Positions 7,293 through 15,419 of a stretch of DNA of 25,661 nucleotides are shown one piece after another; the first letter of the stretch is position 1; the number at the start of each line of letters is the position of its first letter. Both the position numbers and the translations under genes were made by a program. This DNA is from a virus. Below the pieces are notes generated by a model, which was not told where the DNA came from, did not search any database, and worked only from the letters and a program-made list of their open reading frames with translations. The stretch is taken from positions 1 through 25,661 of IMG/VR virus record IMGVR_UViG_3300045612_000491; one strand, 5' to 3'.

Positions 7293-9145
7293 CAGTACTC
7301 CCTTACAAGAGACTGTATAGAAGGTGTAACAACAACAATTTTATTTACAAAATCTATAACATTGTTTATGTAAGGGAATTTATAATAGGGAAGCTGGGTA
7401 TCCTGTGAAATAATATCTATATCATCATATGGATACACGGGATTATATATCACCATACTTACACCAGGAACTTGATATGTGTTTCCATTATAAAGTGTCT
7501 TTGTTTTAATATCATCAACACCTTCTAAAGCTAATATTTCATTCGTTATGTCTGTAAAAGAAATTAGTTTTCCTAAATTATCTGAAGTAGTTGAAAAGTA
7601 ATTTTTAAAAATATCGTAAATTTGAAGTTTTAGTTCTTCAGGGTTTCTTTTGGCTGTTATGCTTCTGGTAATTTGCAAAGTAGCGTTGGTTGTTACATCG
7701 GGACTTAAAACAACATTAGGTATATTAACTGCAAAATCTAAACCTACATAAATAGGATCTATAATTACGGGCTCGCAGGTAGTAATTTTTATATCTAAAA
7801 GATCATTGAGAATGATCTGTTTTTGAGCTGAATTAAGATAATTTACCCTCGTAGTAAGAGATGTTAATTTGTTGAGTCTCGGTACAGCGTAAATATATAC
7901 ATTATTAAAATTACAAGAATCAGAAAATTTTACTTGATTAAAGAGCACACGAGAATTTAAATTAGGTTTATCTACTCCCAAATCAAAATAATATTTTAAA
8001 TGCCCGGAAGTATAATCCCAATTATTAACAACTTTAGAAGAACAAATTATATTACCGTAATTTTTATCTATAAACGTTTTAAAGTCATTACTAGTTATTA
8101 ATCTATACTGCGATTTAAATGTATTGAGAGCATTATTTTTAATGTTTTGAACGCTTTCACGTAAAACATACTGTGTAGAAGGATTGCTGTTCGTAAAAGT
8201 AATAAAAGTAGAATTATTATTATCAATAAGATTTATACCGGAGGGAATAATATTAGATTTTATTTGATCAAACCTTAGTGTTGAGTAGAAAAACAATCTG
8301 CTATTATTAAGTTGATTTGAACCTATCTCTCCTTTAGAGCCATTAGTTCTCAAATAATATATAGCAACTTCATCGTTTTCGTTAAGCTTTTTACCGGTAA
8401 CATTATTACCAAATTTAATTTCGTATCTTTCATTTTCATTCATTCTTATTTCATATGTATTACTATTGCTTTTTTCAAGAAAAAGTGACTGTGTAGGGGA
8501 CCATTGCTTCCAAGTAGGGTTATTAGAATTATTTTCCTTTACATAAACATGAATATTAAAGTGATCTATTTCGATATTATTGCCATTTGAATCTACTATA
8601 GTAATCGTTAATTGTTCGAAAGGTTCACCTGTTGCAATATATGAAGGATATTCAGTCCATGTACCTTGATACAGTAAATTATTTTCCTCTAAATCAGTTA
8701 ATCTTTCAAGTTCATTAGTTAATTTTGTAAAGGTAATATCTTTATTAAAAGTATAGTTTATACCATTAACAGTGAAATAAGAATATCTAGCTATAGTATA
8801 TGTACCCTGTTGAAGTGAAGTTGAACCTGTTGCTTCAAACGAAAGAATAGGTGTTTGATACCCTATGGGGTTGTAATTTAAAATTTTTACTATTTTATTA
8901 ATATTGTCATATATTTCAGAAGTTGAAAAGTTACTTTCTGATGCAGTCCTATTTAAATAAAATAAAAGTACGTGATATGCGTAAGAAACTATATCGATAA
9001 TTGAGTTTAAGTTACTTCCTTCATACCTTTGATCTGAAAATACATTAGATGTATTCAGTCGTTGAATAATAAGATTTTTAAGGCTAGTAGCATCGAATGC
9101 TACATAGCCGTCTGTAGGTAATGAGTAATCACTAAATTCTGACAT
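7292..9145 (-). CDS. Baseplate wedge protein, gp6-like (baseplate J family)
   Basis: At 617 residues this is close to T4 gp6 (about 660). The N-terminal part (about 25-100) has the helical pattern typical of the family, including SNLNSIIDIVSYAYHVLLFY and NINKIVKILNYNPIGYQTP. A beta-rich middle and the C-terminal region LYNGNTYQVPGVSMVIYNPVYPY follow. gp6 proteins dimerise to form the inner ring of the baseplate and drive the change that triggers sheath contraction. The gene begins 2 bases after the gp25-like stop and shares 1 base with the next gene, so the three are surely co-transcribed. No late-promoter box is found before it. The family assignment is firm; detailed structure cannot be judged from sequence alone. 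Confidence 0.85.
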   Translation of the reverse strand: MSEFSDYSLPTDGYVAFDATSLKNLIIQRLNTSNVFSDQRYEGSNLNSIIDIVSYAYHVLLFYLNRTASESNFSTSEIYDNINKIVKILNYNPIGYQTPILSFEATGSTSLQQGTYTIARYSYFTVNGINYTFNKDITFTKLTNELERLTDLEENNLLYQGTWTEYPSYIATGEPFEQLTITIVDSNGNNIEIDHFNIHVYVKENNSNNPTWKQWSPTQSLFLEKSNSNTYEIRMNENERYEIKFGNNVTGKKLNENDEVAIYYLRTNGSKGEIGSNQLNNSRLFFYSTLRFDQIKSNIIPSGINLIDNNNSTFITFTNSNPSTQYVLRESVQNIKNNALNTFKSQYRLITSNDFKTFIDKNYGNIICSSKVVNNWDYTSGHLKYYFDLGVDKPNLNSRVLFNQVKFSDSCNFNNVYIYAVPRLNKLTSLTTRVNYLNSAQKQIILNDLLDIKITTCEPVIIDPIYVGLDFAVNIPNVVLSPDVTTNATLQITRSITAKRNPEELKLQIYDIFKNYFSTTSDNLGKLISFTDITNEILALEGVDDIKTKTLYNGNTYQVPGVSMVIYNPVYPYDDIDIISQDTQLPYYKFPYINNVIDFVNKIVVVTPSIQSLVREY

Positions 9146-9147
9146 AA

Positions 9148-9624
9148 TTAGTTAAATATAAACCCCGAATTACTTAATGTGCCTGGTATAGTAATGCCTG
9201 CTATTTTCATACGTGGAGCTGTAATAGTAAGCAAAATATAATACTGTTGATTTTCTTCATCAGGAATAACCTTGAGTGATTCTATTGAAACTCTATCTAT
9301 TTCATATATTCCAATACCCCTTCGTATTTCCTGACCTATACTCTCAGCTACATTCATTGATATGGGTTCAAACAAGTAACGCGATAGACCTATCCCAAAA
9401 TCTGGATTTAAGAGCTTTTGACCTGGAAATGTATTAAAAAGATTAAAAAGTGACGATTTTATGGCACCTAAATCATATAATGCTTTTAAATCTTTAATTT
9501 CATCCTTTTTTAATAATTGATTGTTTTTTGTAAATTGATATTCTAAATCTAGCTTTATATCGCTGTAAGTAAAGTTCTTAAATGTTTTTGTCGGTGCTTT
9601 AACAGATAGTATCTTGATAGCCAT
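9148..9624 (-). CDS. Baseplate wedge protein, gp25-like (GPW/gp25 family)
   Basis: This 158-residue protein has the core of the gp25 family: LFNTFPGQKLLNPDFGIGLS (65-81 region) followed by RYLFEP, then IGIYEIDRVSIESLKVI, corresponding to the conserved YE.R segment, and a C-terminal beta region. T4 gp25 is 132 residues, so this one has a longer N-terminus of about 40 residues. gp25-type proteins join the wedge to the first sheath ring and act as a nucleus for sheath assembly. The gene heads the cluster gp25-gp6-propeller-Thr/Pro protein and carries the best T4-type late box in the window, TATAAATA, 5 bases before its ATG. It diverges from the plus-strand gene at 9656. Confidence 0.9.
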   Translation of the reverse strand: MAIKILSVKAPTKTFKNFTYSDIKLDLEYQFTKNNQLLKKDEIKDLKALYDLGAIKSSLFNLFNTFPGQKLLNPDFGIGLSRYLFEPISMNVAESIGQEIRRGIGIYEIDRVSIESLKVIPDEENQQYYILLTITAPRMKIAGITIPGTLSNSGFIFN

Positions 9625-9629
9625 TAAAA

Positions 9630-9637
9630 TATTTATA
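9630..9637 (-). promoter_or_regulatory. Late promoter box TATAAATA (perfect T4 consensus)
   Basis: All eight bases match the T4 late -10 consensus. Five bases separate it from the ATG of the gp25-like gene. It lies in the 31-base gap between two divergent genes. Confidence 0.6.
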
Positions 9638-9655
9638 AAAATAACTATTTTTAAA

Positions 9656-10306
9656 ATGGGTAGGAGAAGAATAAATAATTATGTGAATAAAAAATTTGTC
9701 AAGTTGTTTGAAGCGACCATATCTAGGTTTAATCGAGGTGGGTTTTTAGCTAGTGACAGAGTTTCGTTTGTTGACAATGTTTTACGTAATGATTATTTTA
9801 AAAAACAGCCAGAAGAATTAGCTAATGCAGTTAAAGAGTTAATAAATTGTGGTCTTAACTTGAGAGTAAAAAATATTAAGTCCACTTTTCCTGCTGTCGG
9901 GGGAGCAGGGAATCCAGATAATTTTGGATATAGTTTCGCTGTTGAAGTTGCACCAGAAATAGCTCCAGGTAGATTGGATACTAATAAAACTGTTACCGTT
10001 CCTGCTGAACTTTTAGTACGCCAGGACGATGGTATAAATTTACCTCCCGTACCAGATTCGTTGGTAAGAAAAGATAGTTCATATATTAAACCTAAAAAAA
10101 CATCAGATATTAAACAAGAAGAAATTCCCTTTTATCGCCCACATAATCAAACACATTTATCTAATGTAAATGGTAAAAATGTTGAGGGCGATAGAGAGCT
10201 TAAAAATATTAATGTTACAATTCCGTCTTCGCCTGCTGTTGGTGTAAAAGACCCTGCCATATCAGGTTTTCCAGACAGTTATACGATAGCTTATTTACCT
10301 AAGTAA
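9656..10306 (+). CDS. Phage protein of unknown function, N-terminal basic domain
   Basis: One of two plus-strand genes. An upstream TTG at 9614 is in frame but lies inside the gp25-like coding region; the ATG at 9656 (MGRRRINNYV) is preferred and gives 216 residues. Residues 1-80 include KKFVKLFEATISRFNRGGFL followed by ASDRVSFVD and LNLRVKNIKSTFP, possibly a small beta-barrel-like fold. The GGFL..DRVSF pattern resembles uncharacterised proteins of marine T4-like phages, from memory only. The C-terminal half is rich in Pro, Asn and Lys and looks loosely folded, with VTVPAELLVRQDDG at the junction. No catalytic motif is seen. It converges on the clamp-loader gene, overlapping its end by 8 bases. 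Function not recognised. Confidence 0.7.
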   Translation: MGRRRINNYVNKKFVKLFEATISRFNRGGFLASDRVSFVDNVLRNDYFKKQPEELANAVKELINCGLNLRVKNIKSTFPAVGGAGNPDNFGYSFAVEVAPEIAPGRLDTNKTVTVPAELLVRQDDGINLPPVPDSLVRKDSSYIKPKKTSDIKQEEIPFYRPHNQTHLSNVNGKNVEGDRELKNINVTIPSSPAVGVKDPAISGFPDSYTIAYLPK

Positions 10307-11243
10307 TATCGGATAGCTGTATAAAACAGCTATAGCAATTTATTTCTTGGTCTACAACAAATGCGCTTCTGTATAAATGCTCTGCAATTATTAGAAGGTA
10401 TTTTTTTTTAAGCTCTAAATTTAATTCAGTTTCATTATAGAATTTTTCATCTATAAAATTAAATAAACCTCTTAGTAAATTTACATAATCTGAATTAAAT
10501 TTTTGCTCATTTTCAATTAACGACTTTCTTAATGAAAGTATATTTTTAGATTGAATATTAGTAAGAATAAGTTTCAATACATCGTTAGTTTTGTTTTCAA
10601 CTATAGATAACTTGCCTGAAGAAGATGCTTTATGTAGTTCGTTTATACATTTACGGAGATCGGGGTAAAAAGTTTTTACTATGTGTGCAACTTTTATTTT
10701 ATCTTGTTCAGATATAGATATATTTTCATTCTTTAAAATATATAAACATCTTTTTGCAACAAAAGTAAGTGGAGGTACTAAATCTAGACTCTGGCATCTG
10801 CTTTGAAGAGCAATAATGATTCTGTGTTTATAGTTAGCAGTAAGAATAAAACGAGTAATTTTAGAGTGCTCTTCCATAGTGTTGCGAAGAGCTCGTTGTC
10901 CATCAAGAGAAAGACCGTCCGTTTCATCTAAAATTATAACTTTTATTTTGCCATCTATACTTTTAGTTTGAGCGAAGTTAGTAACTTTAGTTCGAATAGT
11001 ATCAATACCGTTTTCATCACTTGCATTTATATATAAATACTGACACTTTAAAATATCATTAACAATAATTTTAGCTAATGATGTTTTTCCTATACCGGGC
11101 GTTCCTGTAAATAATAAATTAGGTATTTCATTTTTTTCAGTAAATGAATTAATAACAATTTTATTTTCTTCTGAGATAACAAAATCATCCAACGTTTTAG
11201 GTCTGTATTTTTCGACCCATATATTATTAAAATCTAAACTCAT
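10299..11243 (-). CDS. 44: Sliding-clamp loader ATPase subunit (T4 gp44 / RFC small-subunit type)
   Basis: At 314 residues it is nearly the length of T4 gp44 (319). The family's N-terminal signature WVEKYRPKTLDD is at 9-20, Walker A GTPGIGKT at 47-54, Walker B VIILDETD at 102-109, sensor-1 TAN at 135-137 and the SRC motif with its arginine finger at 148-150. Proteins of this type use ATP to open the sliding clamp and load it on primer-template DNA for the replicative polymerase. In T4-like phages the clamp also supports late transcription, which may be relevant to the late-type boxes here. The partner subunit (gp62) and clamp (gp45) are not in the window. Its start overlaps the dut stop (ATGA). 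Finding a replication gene between hub and wedge genes is unusual. Confidence 0.95.
   Translation of the reverse strand: MSLDFNNIWVEKYRPKTLDDFVISEENKIVINSFTEKNEIPNLLFTGTPGIGKTSLAKIIVNDILKCQYLYINASDENGIDTIRTKVTNFAQTKSIDGKIKVIILDETDGLSLDGQRALRNTMEEHSKITRFILTANYKHRIIIALQSRCQSLDLVPPLTFVAKRCLYILKNENISISEQDKIKVAHIVKTFYPDLRKCINELHKASSSGKLSIVENKTNDVLKLILTNIQSKNILSLRKSLIENEQKFNSDYVNLLRGLFNFIDEKFYNETELNLELKKKYLLIIAEHLYRSAFVVDQEINCYSCFIQLSDIT
10313..10333 (+). terminator. Candidate hairpin terminator for the plus-strand gene
   Basis: Seven bases after the stop of the gene at 9656, ATAGCTGT pairs perfectly with ACAGCTAT across a 5-base loop (ATAAA). An AT-rich run (AGCAATTTATTT) follows, not a clean T tract, so termination would be weak. 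The hairpin lies inside the 3' end of the convergent clamp-loader gene. Confidence 0.35.
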
Positions 11244-11695
11244 TTACCAGAGGATCCAAAACCTTTATCATTTCTATCTGTTAACTCTGCTGTACCCCAA
11301 TCTATAGCCATAGGTATATTTAAATATAATACAAACTGAGCAATGCGTTCCCCAGCTTTAATTTCATAGTCTTTGTCTCCTAAATTATAAAGTTTAATAC
11401 CCGCGTCACCTCTATATCCATTATCAATTATACCTGGATGAGCGAGTATACTGTGTTTAAAACCTAATCCGCTTCTACTTTCGACTTTAATCCAATATCC
11501 GTCTGGTATACTTGCAAATTTTAACCCGACGTTAACTATGTTATTACCTTTAGAGGGTATAATTTTATCTTCGATAGAATATACATCAAAACCAGTATCA
11601 GATTCATGATTTTTTGTAGGAAGTTTGGCATTGTCATGGGTCTTTTCAAATTTTAAAACAGGCATATATAATAAATTAGGATCGCTGTAATACAT
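11240..11695 (-). CDS. dut: Deoxyuridine 5'-triphosphate nucleotidohydrolase (trimeric dUTPase)
   Basis: This 151-residue protein has all five motifs of homotrimeric dUTPases: ESDTGFDVYS (31-40), SRSGLG (73-78), GIIDNGYRGDAGIKLYN (88-104) with the catalytic Asp and the uracil-stacking Tyr, GERIAQFVLY (115-124), and RNDKGFGSSG (141-150), the C-terminal arm that closes over the triphosphate. It hydrolyses dUTP to dUMP and pyrophosphate, which keeps uracil out of phage DNA and feeds dTMP synthesis. The ATG at 11695 is used here; Met11 (ATG at 11665) would fit the usual family start better and cannot be excluded. It is the first gene of a two-gene unit with the clamp loader. A weak TATAAAA box lies 7 bases before the first ATG. 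Confidence 0.95.
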   Translation of the reverse strand: MYYSDPNLLYMPVLKFEKTHDNAKLPTKNHESDTGFDVYSIEDKIIPSKGNNIVNVGLKFASIPDGYWIKVESRSGLGFKHSILAHPGIIDNGYRGDAGIKLYNLGDKDYEIKAGERIAQFVLYLNIPMAIDWGTAELTDRNDKGFGSSGK

Positions 11696-11729
11696 AATAA
11701 CATTTTATAATGCAAACCACAAAATTCAA

Positions 11730-11737
11730 CATAAGTA
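11730..11737 (+). promoter_or_regulatory. Late-promoter-like box CATAAGTA (plus strand)
   Basis: ATAAGTA differs at one base from ATAAATA and lies 6 bases before the ATG at 11744. It shows that the motif follows the gene orientation and not the strand of the whole cluster. Confidence 0.35.
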
Positions 11738-11743
11738 ATTTAG

Positions 11744-12202
11744 ATGAGTGATGAACTTAACGAAATGGTTGGTGATTTACTAAATCAGCTTCAAACCGCA
11801 GAAAAAAAAGCTAAAGATGTTGAAAAAGAGAAAGACCCTTTAAAAAAGGAGAACTTAGAAAAATTTGTAATTGAGAATGCAGGCAGATTAGTTGAAGAAA
11901 GTTTAGGTATGATAAAAAATGTTAAGGACTACATAATTTCAGCTCCTGAACATAAAGATGTTACAGCGTTAGCAGATTTAGTTGCAGCTACCTCATCAGC
12001 TATTGAAACGTTGAACAAAATAATTGTTACGGACAAAAGAAATGAAGCTATTATTAAGGTCAAAGAAATGGATATTAAAAATAGACAAGAAAAATACGAA
12101 GGAGAAATCCAGCCTAAGAAATTATTATCCAGAGAGGAGGTGTTTAAGATGTTAATTGATGATAGAATAACGGATGCAAAAATTATTAAAGATAAAAATT
12201 AA
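11744..12202 (+). CDS. Small helical acidic protein, candidate small terminase subunit (gp16-like)
   Basis: This 152-residue protein is almost wholly alpha-helical and highly charged. The central stretch (KNVKDYIISAPEHKDVTALA followed by DLVAATSSAIETLNKII) resembles in pattern the central helices of T4-type small terminase subunits, where a helix-loop-helix pair drives oligomerisation. The overall length also fits (T4 gp16 is 164). This is pattern similarity judged by eye, without a search, so a coiled-coil scaffold or chaperone protein is equally possible. The C-terminus carries LLSREEVFKMLIDDRITDAK. The gene is on the plus strand between minus-strand genes. Its stop codon and that of the convergent 566-residue protein share the four bases TTAA. 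Confidence 0.75.
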   Translation: MSDELNEMVGDLLNQLQTAEKKAKDVEKEKDPLKKENLEKFVIENAGRLVEESLGMIKNVKDYIISAPEHKDVTALADLVAATSSAIETLNKIIVTDKRNEAIIKVKEMDIKNRQEKYEGEIQPKKLLSREEVFKMLIDDRITDAKIIKDKN

Positions 12203-13899
12203 CATTTAAAAAACTTATCAAAGAAATTCTTAAACACATTGTTAAAGTTAAATTTAATTTTTTCTGCTAACTTACTAAAGTCAAAGAAGTTAATAAAATT
12301 ATTAATAAGAGCTTGAATCTTTGATTCGAAATCGGCAAAAGGATTAGATAAAGTAAAGTCATATAGACCGGACGTATCTACTGTAGGAGGAACAAAGTTA
12401 CATACAACATCCTTTAAAGATTGAACGAGCTGAAGTGCGCCGGCAGGATTAGCAATCATAGCTGGATTCATAACTATTGAAGGTCCTAGTTCTGCTAAAG
12501 TTTGTAGAGAGCCAAAATTAACTTTAGGAATAATATTGGGTATTCCAAAATTACCTAATAAATTGGTTATTTGACTTATTGAACCTGTTATACCTGTGTT
12601 ATCTAAATTAGGAATAAAATTACCGGGTAAAAATGTAGAGAAATCTACTGACGGTAAACCTAAAGGTACTCCTAAGCTTGAAATTTCAGAAACATATTGA
12701 AATGCAGTATTTTGAGATAAAATTTGAGTTAATTGGTTATCGAGTTTAGTTATCGGGTTAGTAAATCTTTGATTAAGTTCTCCTATAAACTCATTAACTC
12801 TAGGAGTAAAATTAGTAAAGCTATTTATATTTAAATTTTCTGTGGTTGTATAAAATCTATTACGATTAAAATCTTCTGCAGTATTAAAATACTGTGTATC
12901 TATAGCCGATGAAGTAGTTTCAGATGCAGATGCATTGTAAGATAATGTTGATTTTAATGATGCTAAAGATCTCTGTATTGTTGTAGGTGTGATAACAGGT
13001 TGAGCCTTTTTGTTTAGTAAATCTAATTTTTGAGAAAGACCTTCAACCTTTACATCTATAAGATATCTATAGATTTTTTGAAGATTGGAATAAATTTCAT
13101 TTTCTGAAAAGTTTCTAGGGTTATAAGCAACACTATCATTTAAATTACTGTAATATGAAATATAATTAAACGTTCTATAAAATTCTTTTTGTAAAAGCTT
13201 AACAAAAGAACTCATGTTCTTTACATTTTCATTGAAATAGTTTAGATCGGTAATAAGATTTACCGAATGTGCAACAGTGGGATCTAGTTTATCTATCATT
13301 ACACCGCGCTTACAGTACTGAATATTAACAAGGTTTGTTCTTAATAATGTAGTTGTTCTTCTGCTTAATTCTTCTGATATTTCTTTGGCATTATCGCTAA
13401 GCTTGTTATTTATAGATACCGGCCAGGTTACAGGTTGCGAATACTGAAATAAATGCGTATCAAAATAAGGAATAACTGCATCGTCTAGCTTAACTTTTGA
13501 ATTTACTAATGATCCTATACTATCACTAACATCGTCGTAATAGCTTTGTAATTTATTTTCGTTTTCTAGCTTACTTTTAGTCAAATCCTTAATAGTTTTT
13601 ACTGTATTATTATATTTTTTAACCCAATAAACTACAAATTCATTATTAAATTTATCTAAGTAAGTATTATCTAAAGAGGAATAAAAATCACTTAAAGCAG
13701 AAACTTGGTCGGATGCTTGAATAGTAGCACGATAGTTAATTGCAGTGCTAAGTTCTGTTACGTAAGTTCCGACATAATCTATAAAATTGGTGTAATTTTT
13801 TATTGAATCTAGTGTTGAAGCGAGTTCTGTGTCTAAAAACTCAGGATAAAGTGTTTTATTAAATGTTTTATTATTTTGACTAGAAGAAGGAATAATCAT
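12199..13899 (-). CDS. Unrecognised 566-residue structural protein of the hub operon
   Basis: It follows the gp27-like hub gene with an ATGA overlap, where T4-like phages often place the central spike gp5 or other hub parts. No lysozyme domain, no spike-like beta-helix repeats and no metal-binding apex motif are seen. Residues about 1-310 are helical with coiled-coil character. The middle is Gly/Pro/Asn-rich (SLGVPLGLPSVDFSTFLPGN), and about 440-500 has hydrophobic runs including GPSIVMNPAMIANPAG. The C-terminus is a very aromatic amphipathic helix, FNFNNVFKNFFDKFFKC. That end could contact a membrane or a hydrophobic partner; this is speculation. It is the last gene of the gp48-gp53-gp27-like cluster. 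Function not recognised; a baseplate or hub part is likely. Confidence 0.65.
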   Translation of the reverse strand: MIIPSSSQNNKTFNKTLYPEFLDTELASTLDSIKNYTNFIDYVGTYVTELSTAINYRATIQASDQVSALSDFYSSLDNTYLDKFNNEFVVYWVKKYNNTVKTIKDLTKSKLENENKLQSYYDDVSDSIGSLVNSKVKLDDAVIPYFDTHLFQYSQPVTWPVSINNKLSDNAKEISEELSRRTTTLLRTNLVNIQYCKRGVMIDKLDPTVAHSVNLITDLNYFNENVKNMSSFVKLLQKEFYRTFNYISYYSNLNDSVAYNPRNFSENEIYSNLQKIYRYLIDVKVEGLSQKLDLLNKKAQPVITPTTIQRSLASLKSTLSYNASASETTSSAIDTQYFNTAEDFNRNRFYTTTENLNINSFTNFTPRVNEFIGELNQRFTNPITKLDNQLTQILSQNTAFQYVSEISSLGVPLGLPSVDFSTFLPGNFIPNLDNTGITGSISQITNLLGNFGIPNIIPKVNFGSLQTLAELGPSIVMNPAMIANPAGALQLVQSLKDVVCNFVPPTVDTSGLYDFTLSNPFADFESKIQALINNFINFFDFSKLAEKIKFNFNNVFKNFFDKFFKC

Positions 13900-15419
13900 A
13901 GTGCATTATTATTTAAAAATAAATTAGAACTAGCATAGGTTTTTACACATTTAATTTCGTTAGAATAATCCCCGTCCTTAAAAATATGTCTTACATTAAC
14001 TATAAAATAAATACCTAGAACTTTAGAGTCAAAATCATTTACTTGAATAGCACCCTGTCTATCTAGACCAATAAATCTACCTGCTTGTCTATGAGTAGAT
14101 CCCACTGTAGTAAACGTGAGCATTTGATTTAAAAATACACCAGCTCTTAAAAATTTATTTCTGCCTGCAGATAACCTTTGATCCGAATCAGTACTGTTTA
14201 CAGAATATACGTTTTTAATATTTTTATTTTTTTGCTTTAAGATACCGGGCAAATAGTTATTTGATGGGCTTCTGCTACCTCTTAATGTAGATACATAATT
14301 CTTATTATAAATATCCATTGATGTTTCTATAGAATTTCTTTCAATATCAATGTTAAATGCTTTATCCCCGGTATTATAACTATGTACTAATCTAGCAACA
14401 AGAGCGTCTTGAGAATAAAGACCGGGCATAAAGTCCGTAGTATAATGTGTTAAATTGTTCCATAAATTAAAATAAGCACCTATTTTTGGTGTAAATCTTA
14501 TTTCTTGGACCGGTATAGTATTTGTACTGTCGTTATACTCTCCGATAATATATGTTTCTAAGTAGTATTGATCACCGGTATCTCCATTACCGTTATAAGC
14601 CCTATCAAAAAAACTTTTTAAACTAGCTAACTTAAAAGACCTGTTATGTCTTTCTATTTCTAAGAAGCACTGATCAAAATTATTACCTGCAGTACTTACA
14701 TGGCGGCTAAGAAGATAGTTTAGACTGTCAATTGCTTTGTATTGTGCAGGAGCTGAAAAAAATATACCTGTGGCTCCTTGATCCCATTCTTCACTTATAG
14801 TTATACCTGGACCTTCTGTGGAATCAAATGTTTTTTCAAGCAATGCTCGTATTGCATCACCCGTATAAAGTTGACGCTGGATATCACTTAACTGAGTAGT
14901 ATCACCTTGAAGTAATAAAGATGTAGAAAAATCTACATTTTTTTCCTTTAAAATTTCATAGTAGTTATCCCAAAAATATAAAATTTTATGCTTTCTTCCC
15001 GGAGAATTATCATTTACTTCTTCGTTATTATAAATAGCAAAAATAAAATTCATTTTAAATATACTATCAATAATTACCGATTCTGAATCGCTAGTAGAAT
15101 TTATTTCAATTTTTGGTTTTATTTCAACAATTAGAAAATCTCTACTATCGCCTCTAAATAAAAACCCACGATTAGATGAATTAGCTAAATCGTTTGCAGC
15201 TTGTGGATCATTGCGTTCAAGGTAATCAAATGTGTTATCTAATATAATGTAACCTTGATGATAAAAAATTTCAAAACTATCTTCTATAACTAATTCTTTT
15301 ACAGCTGCAGGCTTTATTTGTCTAGCTCTACCGTCAGCAGATTGTAAAAATACTTTAAATGTATAATAGTCATTTCCTATCTGACTACTTACTATATTAG
15401 ATAAAGCAGGGTCGTTCAT
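13896..15419 (-). CDS. Baseplate hub protein, gp27-like candidate
   Basis: This 507-residue protein is larger than T4 gp27 (391). A beta-rich N-terminus (YYTFKVFLQSADGRARQIKP, residues 17-36) is followed by AIDSLNYLLSRHVS, matching the helix common in hub proteins that form the tail-tube-like platform. The C-terminal part (about 460-495, FDSKVLGIYFIVNVRHIFKD then YSNEIKCVKTY) resembles the terminal strand pair of hub proteins. gp27-type trimers adapt the sixfold tail tube to the threefold spike. It overlaps both neighbours by ATGA, between a gp53-type wedge protein and the 566-residue protein. The assignment rests on motif pattern and gene order; a general hub or tail protein of the gpD/gp44-Mu type is the alternative. 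Confidence 0.65.
   Translation of the reverse strand: MNDPALSNIVSSQIGNDYYTFKVFLQSADGRARQIKPAAVKELVIEDSFEIFYHQGYIILDNTFDYLERNDPQAANDLANSSNRGFLFRGDSRDFLIVEIKPKIEINSTSDSESVIIDSIFKMNFIFAIYNNEEVNDNSPGRKHKILYFWDNYYEILKEKNVDFSTSLLLQGDTTQLSDIQRQLYTGDAIRALLEKTFDSTEGPGITISEEWDQGATGIFFSAPAQYKAIDSLNYLLSRHVSTAGNNFDQCFLEIERHNRSFKLASLKSFFDRAYNGNGDTGDQYYLETYIIGEYNDSTNTIPVQEIRFTPKIGAYFNLWNNLTHYTTDFMPGLYSQDALVARLVHSYNTGDKAFNIDIERNSIETSMDIYNKNYVSTLRGSRSPSNNYLPGILKQKNKNIKNVYSVNSTDSDQRLSAGRNKFLRAGVFLNQMLTFTTVGSTHRQAGRFIGLDRQGAIQVNDFDSKVLGIYFIVNVRHIFKDGDYSNEIKCVKTYASSNLFLNNNAL

Noticed and set aside
9614-9655. TTG start extending the plus-strand gene upstream
   Set aside because: It would run into the gp25-like coding region, and the ATG at 9656 gives a better start.
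12199-15419. Hub lysozyme (gp5-type) domain
   Set aside because: No lysozyme catalytic pattern or spike repeat was found in either hub-cluster protein.
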